A DNA stretch of 64,000 nucleotides from the NCBI GenBank assembly GCA_009767595.1, contig VSDK01009485.1:66748-130747 (forward strand), in the 5' to 3' direction. Below the pieces are notes generated by a model that had not been told where the DNA came from, searched no databases, and saw nothing but the letters and a program-made list of their open reading frames with translations. This document shows, piece by piece, positions 25,738 to 37,278 of this stretch. The DNA is from Symbiodinium kawagutii. Its lineage: Eukaryota; Sar; Dinophyceae; Suessiales; Symbiodiniaceae. Positions within the stretch are counted from its first letter, which is position 1. Each line of letters opens with the position of its first letter. The translations under genes were made by a program, and so were the position numbers.

Positions 25738-26121
25738 AACAGATGAACTTCTGTTTGTATTTTCCAGGCGGTGCTATAATTAAGTCCAGGGAGTTTGAGC
25801 ACTGATGTGAAGAAGGTTGAAAATAGCTAGCTGAACGCACGTGCAGCCAGTGATTTCAAACATTGGTTGGGTATACTTTTCATTGCAACCTGCGATGTGG
25901 GAAGCCAACCAGGAATCCTATAGGCCATGCCCGTGTATAGATGAATTCTATATTCTGCTGGGTGAACTCCTGCCCCCAAATTTCCCTTGAATTTTGCGAT
26001 GGCAATCCTACACATTCGAACTGACCAGGATCCCTAGTGACTTTTTGCCCTTAATGTCGGGGACCCACTTCTGACCCACATATCAAGACTCATTTGATCG
26101 AACCGTGTGACTGACAGGTGC

Positions 26122-29100
26122 ATGGCGAGCAGCTCCGATTCGAGCTCCATTGCCAGCGACCCACCTGAGAGGTCCAGGCATGGTGATGCAGCTTGGGAAC
26201 AGGAGAAAGGGCTTGCTGGTGTTTTCAATACTTACGCACTCTACTTGTTGGACCATGGATGGCTAGCTCACCCCAATGGTGCGTGATCAATGAGTTGAAA
26301 AAGCCACGGTTTAGAGATGCACCGATGCATTCCGCCGGTAACCAGCTTCCCAATTCTATGTAAGATCCCTTGAGTTTGTTCATTGGGAATATCACCTGTA
26401 GGGAATGTAAGAAAGATCATTTGTGAACGGTGTACCAGGTCACCAGATTGCAAACCACCTGCGGCGCAATATCATCATGATATGCACTTACTCATACATG
26501 ACTTGATACATGACACGCTATGGCACGCTATGACACGTGACTGACACGCTATGACACGCGACTGACACGCTATGACACGTGACTGACACGCTATGACATG
26601 TGACTGACACGCTATGACACGCTATGACACGCTATGACACGTTATGTCACGCTATGATACGCTATTGTTGGTCATGACAGGATAGGATGACGTCCTAAAT
26701 ATGTCAAGGTATGACACTCTATGACACTCTGTGATGTGCCATCATGTCAAGGTATGACACTCTATGACACTCTTTGGCGCCAAAAAGAGCGGTTTCGAGC
26801 TCATAGATCACAAACATACCAAAACATGGCTGCGTGTCATACCGTGTCATACCGTGTCTAAGTACATATAGACCCCCCCTCTGGCGTGTCATAGCGTGTC
26901 ATACTGGTACCACCGCTTGGCCCAACAAGATCAGCGTTTGGCTCTGGTGAATCAGTCATAGAGCCAGTGGTTCCTTACTTCAATGGACCCTCAGCTTGCA
27001 AAACTTGACCTCTTAACTGCTTTATTCAAGTTTTATTCATCAAAAATGCGCTCGGCCGCATCCCAAGGAATCGAAAGCTAAAGGGAAAGGTGGGAAAAGC
27101 ATTGCAGCCGCTGGTATCTTGGCAAACAAAGCTTCGCACATGGACTATCTTTCCCCCCAATGGCTGCGAATCAATTGTTTCATTGGTGTTAATTGACAGC
27201 ATTTCCAAATAACAAGCCGTCAGCCAAACCAATGGCTTCAGGTAAAGGGAAAGGAAAATCAGTATTGACAATGGCCATGGTGGCCAAAGCAAAAGGCAAA
27301 GGCAAGTGCGGCAAGTTGGGCAGCCCCAAACCTGCCATCACCAGCAGTGCGCATGCGAAGAAACCCCTTTCACCGATCAGAGAAGAGGAGGAGGATGATG
27401 AACCAGAAGAAGAGGAGGAAGAGGTTGATTTGACCAGCAAGAGAGGAAAAGCAGAAGAGAAAGTAGAACCACCAAAGACTGCCAAAGCAAGCAAGAAGAA
27501 AGACAAGCAGGTGGAGGAAGAGGCAGAAGATAACAGTGGCAAGAAGAGCAAGAAGAGAGGAAAAGCAGAAGAGAAAGAAGAACCACCTAAGACTGCCAAA
27601 GCGAGCAAGAAGAAAGACAAGCAGGTGGAGGAAGAGGCAGAAGAAGACGGTGGCAAGACGAGCAAGAAGAAAGGAAAACGAGAAGAGAAAGAAGAACCAC
27701 CAAAGACTGCCAAAGCGAGCAAGAAGAAAGAGAAGCAGGTTGAGGAAGAGGCAGAAGAAGACAGTGGCAAGACGAGCAAGAAGAAAGGAAAAGCAGAAGA
27801 GAAAGAACCACCAAAGATTGCTAAAGCGAGCAGGAAGAAAGAGAAGCAGGTTGAGGAAGAGGCAGAAGAAGACAGTGGCGAGAAGAGCAAGACGAGAAGC
27901 AGAGCGGAAGAGAAAGAAGATCCACCCCAGACTGCCAAGGCCAAAGCTATCAAGAAGACAAACAGTGAGGTTGAGGACGAGGGTTTGGCTAAGTTTGCCA
28001 TCGTCAGATTCAACCAAGAGTTGGCGGAGGCGAAACAAGGAAAGTCTAAAGGGCACGATTTCGATGAAGAGGGTAATCCAAACAAGGCGAGGCTTGGGGG
28101 CAAGAGGCAAGATGAATCGCTACGACATTGGGGTTCGACATGTTTGTCACCATCGTATCTTTTAGTTTCATGTCTCACCGGAACACTGAGCCAATTAGCG
28201 AAGATAGTTAGTTATGCTTGCACTTTCCTCTATATGATTATTTAGGATTGTCCATATTTCGCCATGCAGGCTCCTGTGAAAAAGATGGTGGGTGTGGTGC
28301 CACCTGATGGCGGCCCGCTCGTTCGATTGAGAACGAAAACGAGCTCAGACAGCTTGGCCGAATTGGAGACGCCCCCACCCGCAACTCTCCCGACGCCCCC
28401 GCCCAACTCACGGCCAGCCGCATCTCCGAGTTCATCGTTTCTGGATTGAAGTTAAGTCATCATGGTTGTTTCGATCTCCATCCGTCCATAGAGCATCGAT
28501 AATCAACAATGGTATTGACAAATCAGAACAAATAGATGGGCAGTTTCCTCATGAACAAGACCTGCCGCAGTTGTCATTAACGTATATTTAGACCACCATT
28601 ATCTACCATTGGTTCGGCATGGATGATCCCAACCTAGCTGTTTGCCTGTTGCTAAGATTCCCCAGAAGCTACTCTACGGTCAGCGCAACTCGGTTGCAAG
28701 ATCCTCCTTCATTATCTTGATCTGCCCGACTATACCCCCTTCAAACTTGGTTTTTCGAAAAATGCCGAGGACAAGTCTGGTGAGCCTATCGAGGCCAGTC
28801 ATCCAGCTTGATATGAGGACCCACCACACATCTAGGCATCAGGTACTTCAACATTTTCTCTAGCCGAGAGGCATCGCCGGTGCTCGAATATGATGCTGAG
28901 GGCAAGCTCATGAGAGCACCTTGGAAACCATTTCATCAAGGATTATTTGACACAAGGTGTGGCTTGGGATCACAACTTACTTTGTCAGATATACACTGCC
29001 GTGTATTGATTTCGTGCAAAACAGATACTTTAATTCTAACATGGCTTCGAACCATTATCGAAGCCGAGGCTGCCCATATGACCGATGAGGCCAAAGAGAA

Positions 29101-31179
29101 GATTCGCAACATGAGCCAAAATGACATCCCGCTAGCTCAGAGACGAACTTTGTACAATAGTATGGCACGTCGTTTTCGATCAGGTGGCTTAAAACCGGGG
29201 TTGCTACAGAAGTATAACTCCTGCCTCTCTGAAAGAAAACAGCGATGGAAACTATTGAAAGAGTTCATCATAGACGAAGACATGCTACAGCCTCAGATTG
29301 AAGGAATGGTGATTGACATAAACCATGTGCAAATATTTTTTGGTTTCAATATGATTTATTGAACGGGGTGCCCTCCCAGGTCCGAAGTACAGGTGGAAGC
29401 CTTCTTCATCCAGTCCACATCTTGGTTCTGATGATGTTGAACCACAACAAACATGAAACAATCAAGAATACAACTTTGATGGCTGAGGGAGTCTAAGAAG
29501 AAGGACGAGGACATCTATGAAAAGCTTCCCCTGTTTGAGATTGAGGATCTGTATGGAAAATCCGAAGCTGGAAAGATTCTTGGTCAGCTAAAGATGCTGG
29601 TTGTTCAACCGCTTATCCAACTTAACTTGTAGAGAGAACTGGACAGTGAATGATCATCTAAGGGCATTCATTGAACGCATCAAAGCAAGCCCGCTACTTA
29701 GCTTTGGTTGAATGAAAAGTGTTTTGGTTCAAAACATCCAGCATCGCCCACTGACAGGTCAAACTGGTGAAGCGCACTGGCAAGCCCCTTGACCCAAAAG
29801 ATGATTGCTTTTTAAAACCTGTTTTGAGTCCAGCCATCTAACACGTGTAAAACCAATAAATCCAAATCCAGACCGTCCTCGGCTATCCTAAGTTTCCAGA
29901 CGATGACCGGTTCAAGCTCTACAAGGTCTTCAAGAAGCACAAAATCAAGAGCCCCTTTGGCGGGTTCAGTTCAGGGTTTTAAAGCCTACGCCATGACTTA
30001 GCAGGCGTCGATTACATCATCACACGAATGAAACCAATCCCAACGGATGGGGCTTTCCGTTTGGATTCGTATCATTCACATTCATCATGACCATCATCAC
30101 CACCATCACCATCATAATCAACATCATTACTATCATCAACATTTCCTCTATGTAACACCCCTAACAATTTCTTGGTGATGCCAAAACCCTCCTTGGATGT
30201 CCAAGTATACTTCGATGTCTTATGTTGTCACTTTCACCCGTTAGCTCCCAATCTCAGGTGACGATATCACCCGTGCTGGCACGCGCACCTCTGCTGGCGG
30301 AACTGTTGGCAAAGGAGCGGGCAGGCAGGCGCTGGGTGAGTCCTTGGAGGCAGGCATGGCTGAGCTTGGGGAGGGGCACGCTGCCCCCAAAGCCAAAGCT
30401 AAAGCCAAAGCGAAGGCTAAGGGTAGTGGGAAAGGTGGGCGTGGCAATGGTCTTAGTGAAGACGCGAAGCAGCTTCAGAAGGACATCAAAGCGTTCCCTG
30501 GCTGTATAAAAAGAACACCTGGTTGATTAATAGGGGGTATCCCATAAAGGCTTTGGTTTCCCTTTGGAATGGTCATCTTGTTTTTTTAAATCCGGGGTCT
30601 GTCAAATTGTCTTTAGCTTTACGCACTCCGCATTGCAACAAATGTTAGTTGGTTGAACTGGTTTCTCCTTATCATTGACTCATTTGTTCTGTGTTGCCCA
30701 CCCAGGTTGAGAGACAAAGCGGAGAAAAGCCGAGAGTTTGCCCAAGAATTGACTGACCTTGGAATCCCTCACCAGGAGGCTTGTTTTTGACATTGTTCAC
30801 TTAAATGGTCTTTATCTAAACAATTTAGCAACTTCGCTACTTTGCATAGGCCCTGGCGGAGAGCCTTCACAACAATCACAAGTTCTTTCGGAAGCTTGTG
30901 AAAAGGAGATTGCTTTCACTGTCTTTCAAAATACACTACAAGCACAAACACCAAGGATCATCAGGGACACATCTGTTTTCGTTTGTTCACTCACGACCTC
31001 TTCCGAAAGCTTATTATTGTTGCATTCTTGCAGGATGGAGAAAGCAACATTCCAGGGAGAGCCCACACAGAATATTCTGGCAATGAAAGTGACCAATGAC
31101 GCGGACATCCAGGCAGTCCATGCCCCGATCTTGTTGTTGGCGCTTCTCATGTAGTTGTTGTTGTCGTTGCTGTCGTTGA

Positions 31180-31221
<42 letters not shown>

Positions 31222-31858
31222 CGTTGTCGTTGTCGTTGTTGTCGTCGTCGTTGTTGTTGTTGTCGTTGTTGTGGCTGTTGTTGTTGCTTGTTGCTGCTTC
31301 TGCTGTTCCCCCAAATCCTTGACCAGCTTCAGATTGCCTGCGACACAGGCTGGCATCGAAGACATCGATAACGCAGCGGCCACAATCAGATCCTGGAAGA
31401 GCCGTCTCTCGACCCCAGTTTCTGGCATGACGACTTTAGGAGAGAGAGAGAGATATATATATATATATAGATTTATGTTGTTACTTTTAGAGAGATATAT
31501 TTATATGTATGCATCAAAATTTTTATATGTATACCTGCCCCGATTAGATATATATATATATATAGTAGTCATCTATTATGTACATCTATTGATGTATTTA
31601 TCAAATATGTATATATATATAAATTAAATATATATCTTATATATGTATATATGTGTGTGTGCGTGTGTGCCCCCATGTGCTTTAAACAGATTTCGGTAAG
31701 GTATGAAGAAAAAGCAGCGCGATGAGGAAAAGAAACAACAAGAGAATGCCAAGAAGAGAAAGCTTGAGGAGGAGGATGACCAATGGATGAATGATGATGC
31801 GGCTGATGCCCCATGGGATGACGACGTCTGGGGTGCTGAGGAGGAATGGGATGCCTAG
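26122..31858 (+). CDS. Nested-element gene 2: Lys/Glu-repeat protein of a recurrent dinoflagellate family, multi-exon
   Basis: Proposed start ATG 26,122 (MASSSDSSSIASDPPERS). Exons: 26,122-26,278 (donor GTGCGT), 27,200 to about 28,110, 28,270-28,447 (GA donor), 28,657-28,779 (donor GTGAGC), 28,869 to about 29,302, about 29,490-29,580, about 29,868-29,960, about 30,258-30,510, about 30,706-30,780, about 30,850-30,900, about 31,335-31,437, 31,701-31,858. The last exon ends in acidic WGAEEEWDA then TAG. Phases agree for the exons with exact ends. It contains a 38-residue Lys/Glu repeat array, then a conserved region ('NDIPLAQRRTLYNSMARRF') that I recognise from dinoflagellate gene models but that has no named function. 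An Ala-Lys-rich low-complexity tract follows near 30,390. It may be nuclear, judged from its basic runs. Confidence 0.6.
26279..27199. repeat. Intron of gene 2 filled with TATGACACGC-type tandem repeats
   Basis: From about 26,510 to 26,670 the sequence is degenerate copies of 'gctatgacac'. From about 26,831 to 26,905 it is the inverted form 'gcgtgtcatac'. The two arrays form a large imperfect inverted repeat inside the intron. Confidence 0.7.
27200..28110 (+). CDS. Gene 2 exon with 38-residue KE-rich repeats
   Basis: Acceptor TTGACAG|CA joins in phase with the first exon. After a Lys-Gly-rich start ('MASGKGKGK') and an acidic stretch, four full units and a partial unit of about 38 residues repeat between about 27,448 and 27,960. 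Unit core: EEPPKTAKASKKKDKQVEEE. Alternating basic and acidic blocks predict a long charged, probably helical or disordered region. The opposite strand gives Leu/Phe/Ser-rich frames which are shadows. Confidence 0.75.
28869..29302 (+). CDS. Gene 2 exon of a recurrent dinoflagellate protein family
   Basis: A 434-nt open exon encoding 'PWKPFHQGLFDTRCGLGS', 'LRTIIEAEAAHMTDEAKEK', 'NDIPLAQRRTLYNSMARRF' and 'LLKEFIIDEDMLQP'. The order and spacing match a family I know from Symbiodiniaceae predicted proteins (recollection, not a search). Its function is not known. The right end fits either a GA donor at about 29,303 or a GT donor at about 29,309. Confidence 0.7.
31143..31290. repeat. (GTT)n microsatellite
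   Basis: About 150 bp of GTT triplets with CGT interruptions, in a region read as an intron of gene 2. Confidence 0.9.
31440..31665. repeat. AT/GA dinucleotide-rich tract
   Basis: (GA)n then several (TA)n blocks with ATGT variants; no coding content. It lies in the last intron of gene 2. Confidence 0.85.
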
Positions 31859-32280
31859 ACCTGCTGATAGAACGTCTATGCACACGGCAGTTGACAACGC
31901 GAACTTTTGCAACCCTGGCACGTGTTTTACTTCAACATGTATATGGCAGGGTTGCTGTTTTGTCTCACATATTTGGGGGGGCATTGCAACAGGACCCTGT
32001 GAGAACATGGGGTGTCCTGTGAGCAATAGTGTTAACATGGATCTTTACATGCGAGCGAGCGGTGCAAAAAAACACAACCGATTGCTTGCACTTGGCTTTC
32101 TGGAATGGTGCCACCCCCATACCATTAAAAAAGGAATTCTCCATTAGCTCAATTGTGTACCACCTACCACTGCCCGCAAAAGGGGGTTACCGACCTTGGG
32201 GTTGTAGCTTCTGCGGAACTAATGCGTAACCAAGTATAATTCATCACCATCCTTTCTGATTATGAGGGTTTATGATTCAG

Positions 32281-35200
32281 CCCTTGGAGGCTGGCCATTG
32301 CTGGGCAGCAAGAAACCCTGGATGAGCTGATGGCCGAGTTCTTCCAAAAGATGTCGCAGGGGAAGGTGCCTTGATCAATCATAGAGGGGGATCAATGTGG
32401 ATCAAGCGCTGCCCCTATATAGCCCAAACAATCCCTGTAGCGCATGCCTGGGGAGTTAACAGTTTTACCGCAGTTGCCCCGCTTGAAAGTGAGGCAAGCG
32501 TCCTGGACATCAAATCTTTGGTGTCCAGAATCTGCCGGCTGGATCATTCCTCGGTGCCGCAGCTTGTTTGCAAGGAGCCAGGGAAAGTGACTTGACCAAA
32601 GCGGACAGTGCATTGACAGTCTTCATAGTGAAGCAATATCTATACACACATCCAAAAAATAACAAAGGATTGTAAAAAGAGACATCTCAATTTAGAACAG
32701 CTGGCGCAAACATTGCGGGAATTCCATGGATACCTGAACGAACCCCATCATATCCTATCATACATCTATGTACTACCCACGCTATTTTGAAATATGGGTA
32801 AATGACAGAAAACATGTGGCTCGATTTGGCATATTCAATCCAATCATATGCGGTGCGTCAGTTTTGTTCCAACATGTCCAGCCCATTTGTCTTCTCTCAG
32901 GAAAGATATCTTGGAACTGCACGAGCGGTTCGAGTGTGGAGGCGGATGGGGTCTAGAAAGGACCTTAAACCAGTGGGTGATCAGGCAGCCCTGGCGGCAG
33001 TGTATGCCCTTGGACTTCTTCAAGTTTCTCAACTACTATAGTTACTATAGTTTTTGTCCTTTCAACATAAAAACCCCAAAGTTGTATTAAAGATACGTCC
33101 AGTATCCATTTAATTGTTGGGGTATCCACCATATGGCATGTTCATGCTATTTGGATGGCATGACTTACACGTTTTTGACCCTCTAACTTGTCGGTTCATG
33201 TTTCATTCCTGATAGCTCAGGTTTGCTGTGCCAGTGCCTCTGGCTGACTTGGAAAATTTCTTGTTTTACCCACCCCCTGGTCTCTGATTCTGTTGATTTG
33301 CAGGGGCAATTTGACTTGATCTCCTGACACCTCTGCCCAGGCACAGCTGACGGAGCAACAGCGTTTGCTTGGAGGTGATCCGATGTGTGATCAGTGGATC
33401 ATGTGCCCACATGACATCCTAGCGTCTCTATACCAATTCCCTGAGCTCTATCATCCACTCGTGACGGGGGAGCCACACCGGATCGACCAGTTCTGGTCTC
33501 AAAACCAAGATCTTAAGGAAAATCTGGGAATGACAGAAATTGTCTTTTGGTTTTCCATTGAGTCCTTTCTTTTTTCCCCAATCGTTGGGTGATATTATTG
33601 GGTGTTACCCATTTGGGGGTTACAACATGACTGGTGAGATACGGGTTTGTTTTTCTTCTTGCTCAGGAATCATCGAGATGTATCCCGCTACGTATTTACG
33701 GGGACGGTGCAGACGCACAACAGCACTTTGAAATTTTCACTGTGTTACCCATCTTGGGGGTTAGCGGCTCAACGCTTGATTCGCGACTTCTTTGCAGTGT
33801 CAGAAACACGCAACGAACCATGGTTGAAGCCCGCAACACAATCTTGCGAATCCTAGCGTGGTCTTTCGAAGCGCTTCGAAACTTGATGATATTTTCAATT
33901 TTTTGTTACCCCTTTGTTAAAGCTTTGTTGTTTGGCTGGCCCTTCATCAAGATTACTGTTATCTTTCCCATTCTGAAATCGATCCATCCACTGACATGTT
34001 GGCCTTTGAAAGCCTGTGTTCAAAACACCTTGTGAGGCCTCGGCGTCCATCCTGAGCGCGATCCCTTTGGTCGAGCATTCGATGACAGTTATTATCCCGC
34101 CCGGGCCCAAAAAGCTGGTCAACGAATATCTGGGTGTTGGACCTATTGCCTTGATGGCATCCAGGGTGACGCCGATTTCGTTGCTGCCATCTTTTCATTG
34201 AATCGCACCGTGGAGGACTTATGTGAAATATTTGTTTTCTCCAAACACCAAAATTTTCTATATGTTATTCAATATTTTTTGGTAATGGTATGGTCTCTTT
34301 TTCCTTGAGGGAGTGGTGAAAATCAAGGAAGCTATCGTCACAACATGTGCTGTTACCATTGCGAAGCAATGTCGTCTTTTCCCGAAGATGGACCTGATTT
34401 AACACACATGCTGTACACCCAATGGGGCCGAGACGCTGCATACCGATCCAGGTCTCCTCGATGCAAATCCAGGGATATCCAGAGCATATCCATGGCTCGC
34501 AATATACCATGGCTCGCAGTATGCTTTCCCCATGGTGGATCGATTCAGTAAACGGCTGTAGGATTCTAATGTTACTATAACAAACCTGTTTTCTTTTCAA
34601 ACTGTGATTGGTCATTTGGATTTACAAGGTATTTGATGATTTTATAAACAATCTATAGATGATAAAGGTTAAGGGTTTCCCACTTTCCTCTTGCACTTGC
34701 TCTCTGGGCGCCCTGTCAAGGTTGACGCCGACGAGTGAGTTTGTACGCATCAACCGGCAGACGCCTTTGACGAGCATCAGAGGTTTCTGCTCTTGGCGAA
34801 GCTCAGGGTTCTAAAATTAGCTAATGTGTTTGTTTTGTAAATGGCAGCCTTTTAATGTGTTGGTTATTGGTTTTATGGCCACTTGTTTCTTGCTATTGTG
34901 AGAACCCATTGCTGGAACCAAAGGAATTTATCCGGACCTTCTTCACATCCTAGACCTGGCTCTCTATGTGGATGCCTTTGCATCGGCGTATTTGTGCTGG
35001 ACCGATTCCCAAGACATATTTGAAGGACGATCGCGTGATGATCGGCTATTGAAAATTTATGCAAGATACCTTGACTGGTGTGTGGCAAACCGAGCCTTGA
35101 TGGGAGATTAGTTAATGTTTTTCACTGGTGCCATGTTTGAACTGGTTTCCCGAAATTGTTTTACTCCATAATGCTGGTTGTGAATATTAACTTCAGGAAT

Positions 35201-36347
35201 TCCTCATGGCAGCCGAGCTCGTCCAATCTTGTTCTCGAGCCAGAGCCTTCAGAAGAAGTCGACGGCTTACCCCAGCATCGGACAGAAGCGCTTGAACGGG
35301 GCAGCTTCTCGTATGATGATACACTTTGCAAGTGAACTGGCAACAGAGATCCAGAACAACCACCCCTGTGACCTTCACAGGCTTGACATGGTTTGACCAT
35401 ATTGTTGAATAGTGTTTCGCTTTGAGGCCCCACAAGCCAACAAATTAGTCCAACAAAGGATTACCAGCACTGGTTCGTAGTACCAATGTTTTTGGTTGAT
35501 GATTTGAGGTATCATTACCCATTGCAAGGTGGATCGATGAAGTGTTCACGTCCTTTGCGCGAATCACTGTGGTGTTTGCTGAGAATGGCGATGAACTACC
35601 ACAAAATGCAGTGGCGGTTGTGGAGCAAGCATACGTTCAGTACCGATCCAGTTACAATAGTGTCTCGGATAAACATGGTTTGGTTTATTCATGTTCAGTT
35701 GAAATTTTGATGGGGGTTTAATTTGGTATTTGGTGTGGTTTCCAAATTTTGGTTGAACTTTGATTGCCCGCATGTGTTTCCCATTCGGGTAAGGTCTTGC
35801 CTTATGGGCATTACGCCATCGCAAGCTGCGCTGGCCGGTTCGACCGAAGATGCATATGTTCGAACATATGTGCCTAGGTTTGCTCGCCCAACATATGCTT
35901 TTGGTGACGGATTGTGGGTAACTTCTTCATTATACATTCACATGGGGGTTGCTTGCGTCCTAGGATCTACGACTTTCTACCGAAGAACCCGAAGTATTTT
36001 CAATGCCTCCTAGACGAAGATATGATTCGACGAGAAACCTGACAAGGTTTAATGGTGATGAAGTGCACGCAATCTCATTACTGGGGGCACCCAACTGATC
36101 ATGACATATTTTTGAATGATTCATTGAAACTGGTTTATGTGATGTGCACTTCATTCACTTCATATGTTTTTTTAATTACCCCAAATTGTCTTGGGCAAAG
36201 TTTTGGTACCCTGGTCTTTGTTAAGCAGCAAAGCACATCCAGGTAAAGGGGATCGTGAAAGGGTTGCATCCTCGAGTTTTTTCACTTCGTTCCCTTGAGC
36301 ATTATTGCTCTGCTGTTTGCCTACGGTGGGCGAACTTGGCATCTTAA
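32281..36347 (+). CDS. Nested-element gene 3: candidate transposase, multi-exon
   Basis: Exons with agreeing phases: 32,281-32,365 ('QQETLDELMAEFFQKM'), 32,529 to about 32,615, possibly 32,905-33,020, 33,341-33,508, 33,667-33,877, 34,037-34,222, about 34,320-34,455, about 34,914-35,075, about 35,205-35,395, 35,529 to about 35,674, about 35,801-35,919, about 35,963-36,030, 36,241-36,347 (ends WANLAS, TAA). Key motifs in order: IYGDGAD, DGIQGDADFV, a CCYHC cysteine pair, IYPDLLHILDLAL, ASELATE. Carboxylates flanking a CxxC pair recall the layout of CMC/tnp2-type DDE transposases; this is a structural guess. The family recurs in dinoflagellate gene models. The start codon is not identified, and it may be fused to gene 2. 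Confidence 0.55.
33341..34222 (+). CDS. Gene 3 core exons (GDG and QGDAD motifs)
   Basis: Exon 33,341-33,508 encodes 'CPHDILASLYQFPELYHP' and ends phase 0 at a GA donor (CAA|GATCTT). Exon 33,667-33,877 encodes 'CIPLRIYGDGADAQQHFEIF' and 'GSTLDSRLLCSVRNTQRT', and ends C|GAAACT, again GA. Exon 34,037-34,222 completes that codon and encodes HPERDPFGRAFDDSYYPA and 'CLDGIQGDADFVAAIFSLNR', ending at T|GTGAAA. All three are closed by AG acceptors and keep one frame across two introns. Confidence 0.7.
34320..35075 (+). CDS. Gene 3 exons with CxxC pair and PDLLHILDLAL motif
   Basis: Exon about 34,325-34,452 reads 'YRHNMCCYHCEAM' then 'PDLTHMLYTQWGRDAAYRS', ending at a possible donor AG|GTCTCC. Exon about 34,914-35,075 reads 'GIYPDLLHILDLALYVDAFA' and 'FEGRSRDDRLLKIYARY'. 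The first could bind zinc; the second resembles the conserved D-x2-H-x2-D block of the same dinoflagellate family. Splice boundaries are approximate. Confidence 0.6.
35205..36347 (+). CDS. Gene 3 C-terminal exons
   Basis: About 35,205-35,395 reads 'KRLNGAASRMMIHFASELA'. 35,529-35,674 reads 'RWIDEVFTSFARITVVFAE' and ends CATG|GTTTGG. 35,801-35,919 completes the Gly codon and reads 'LRHRKLRWPVRPKMHMFEHM', ending GTGG|GTAACT. About 35,963 reads 'IYDFLPKNPKYFQCLLDED'. The last exon 36,241-36,347 reads 'GLHPRVFSLRSLEHYCSA' to the stop TAA. The joins at 35,674/35,801 and 35,919/35,963 preserve phase. Confidence 0.65.
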
Positions 36348-36541
36348 ACCTTTGGTGCCCACGCGAAAAGGAAATGAGGTACGTGCGGTGACCTGGTCTT
36401 GGACTGGGACATGCTGTGCACATTCTTGCATACGCATGTATTCAAATGTATTTATGTGTTGTGCATGCATGTGTGCAAACTACACGTATGCATAGATGTA
36501 CCCATATACATATAAGTGTGTTTGTACACCCAAAAACCTAT

Positions 36542-36577
<36 letters not shown>

Positions 36578-36751
36578 ACAGTATTGACATTTGCACATAA
36601 GTAAAAAAAACATACCTAGATATATTGACATACATTTATGTTTAAATATGGTTATATATGTGTGTATGTAAATTTGCTTGTGTGCACATGTATGTACATG
36701 TAAATAATAGATACACAAATATCTATATATATATATATTTACATATATATT

Positions 36752-36785
<34 letters not shown>

Positions 36786-36995
36786 TGTATGTATGTATGT
36801 ATGTCTGTATGTATATTTACAAACATGTACGCAAAGCTAGACACCTGGACATGTATAAGTTCAGTTCCGCAGCGAAGTCCAGCCAGCAAACAGGGTCCCA
36901 GGGTTCCCCACCCTAATTTCTATTGTTGTTTGTGGTTAGATATAATTACGAAATAACTATAACCCAGGTAGATGTTGTATGTTTTTTACACTTTG

Positions 36996-37029
36996 TTTAT
37001 CGCACGGGTGTACCCATCCGTGCGATAAA
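36996..37029. repeat. Perfect 12-bp stem hairpin
   Basis: TTTATCGCACGG and CCGTGCGATAAA form a perfect inverted repeat around a 10-base loop, 250 bp inside the right end of the nested element. It could be a protein-binding palindrome; no T-tract follows. Confidence 0.8.
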
Positions 37030-37218
37030 TCTAGTTTTACTCTTAATTAACGAGGCTCGAGTGAAATCTTGTGGCAGGTGCAACATTTTCCTTGGGCTTA
37101 CATACTGCCCATCTCACTCTTTGTTCCTTGGGCGTAAAGATTTTGAGCTATACGCACTTCTTGCCAAGCACTTGTGCTCTCAAGTACCCAACCCTTTCCG
37201 GGGCCCCATCAAGAGGGT

Positions 37219-37278
37219 GGGGTCCTATGTGGACTCTTGTCTCATGGGTCTCCTATGTGGACTCACAGCCTCTGTTGG
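37219..37278. repeat. Right terminal and subterminal repeats of the nested element
   Basis: GGGGTCCTATGTGG (37,219-37,232) is the exact inver­se complement of the left-end motif at 16,548. A second TCCTATGTGG lies at 37,251-37,260, and the end reads CACAGCCTCTGTTGG. The copia coding sequence resumes right after. Confidence 0.7.

Larger units (their letters stand above)
16475..37278 (+). mobile_element. Nested giant TIR element (20,804 bp) carrying three intron-rich genes
   Basis: Seen: this block interrupts the copia RNase H between two codons, and the remaining copia DNA on each side joins to an intact reading frame. ATCC occurs at both junctions (16,471-16,474 and 37,279-37,282) but once in the inferred empty site, so it is a candidate 4-bp target duplication. 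The ends are inverted: ACCAGAGGTTGAGAGG at the left, CCAACAGAGGCTGTGAG reading in from the right (shared core CAGAGGYTG). Further in, CCACATAGGACCCC (16,548-16,561) is perfectly inverted at 37,219-37,232. Contents: three plus-strand multi-exon genes. The introns argue against retroposition. Inference: a large DNA transposon with gene 3 as candidate transposase. Confidence 0.8.
36348..37278. other. Right non-coding flank of the nested element
   Basis: Holds (TA)n at 36,540-36,565 and 36,722-36,760, a (TATG)n array at 36,758-36,812, a 12-bp hairpin at 36,996-37,029, and the right terminal repeats at 37,219-37,278. No protein-like frame was found. Confidence 0.6.

Noticed and set aside
27377..28178. 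Leu/Phe/Ser-rich minus-strand frames (up to 329 residues)
   Set aside because: They are the antisense of the Lys/Glu repeat exon; the plus strand fits splice phases and continues in both directions.
19038..36347. Retroposed (processed) gene copies inside the insert
   Set aside because: The genes keep introns with frame-consistent splice sites, so the cargo was not copied from spliced RNA.
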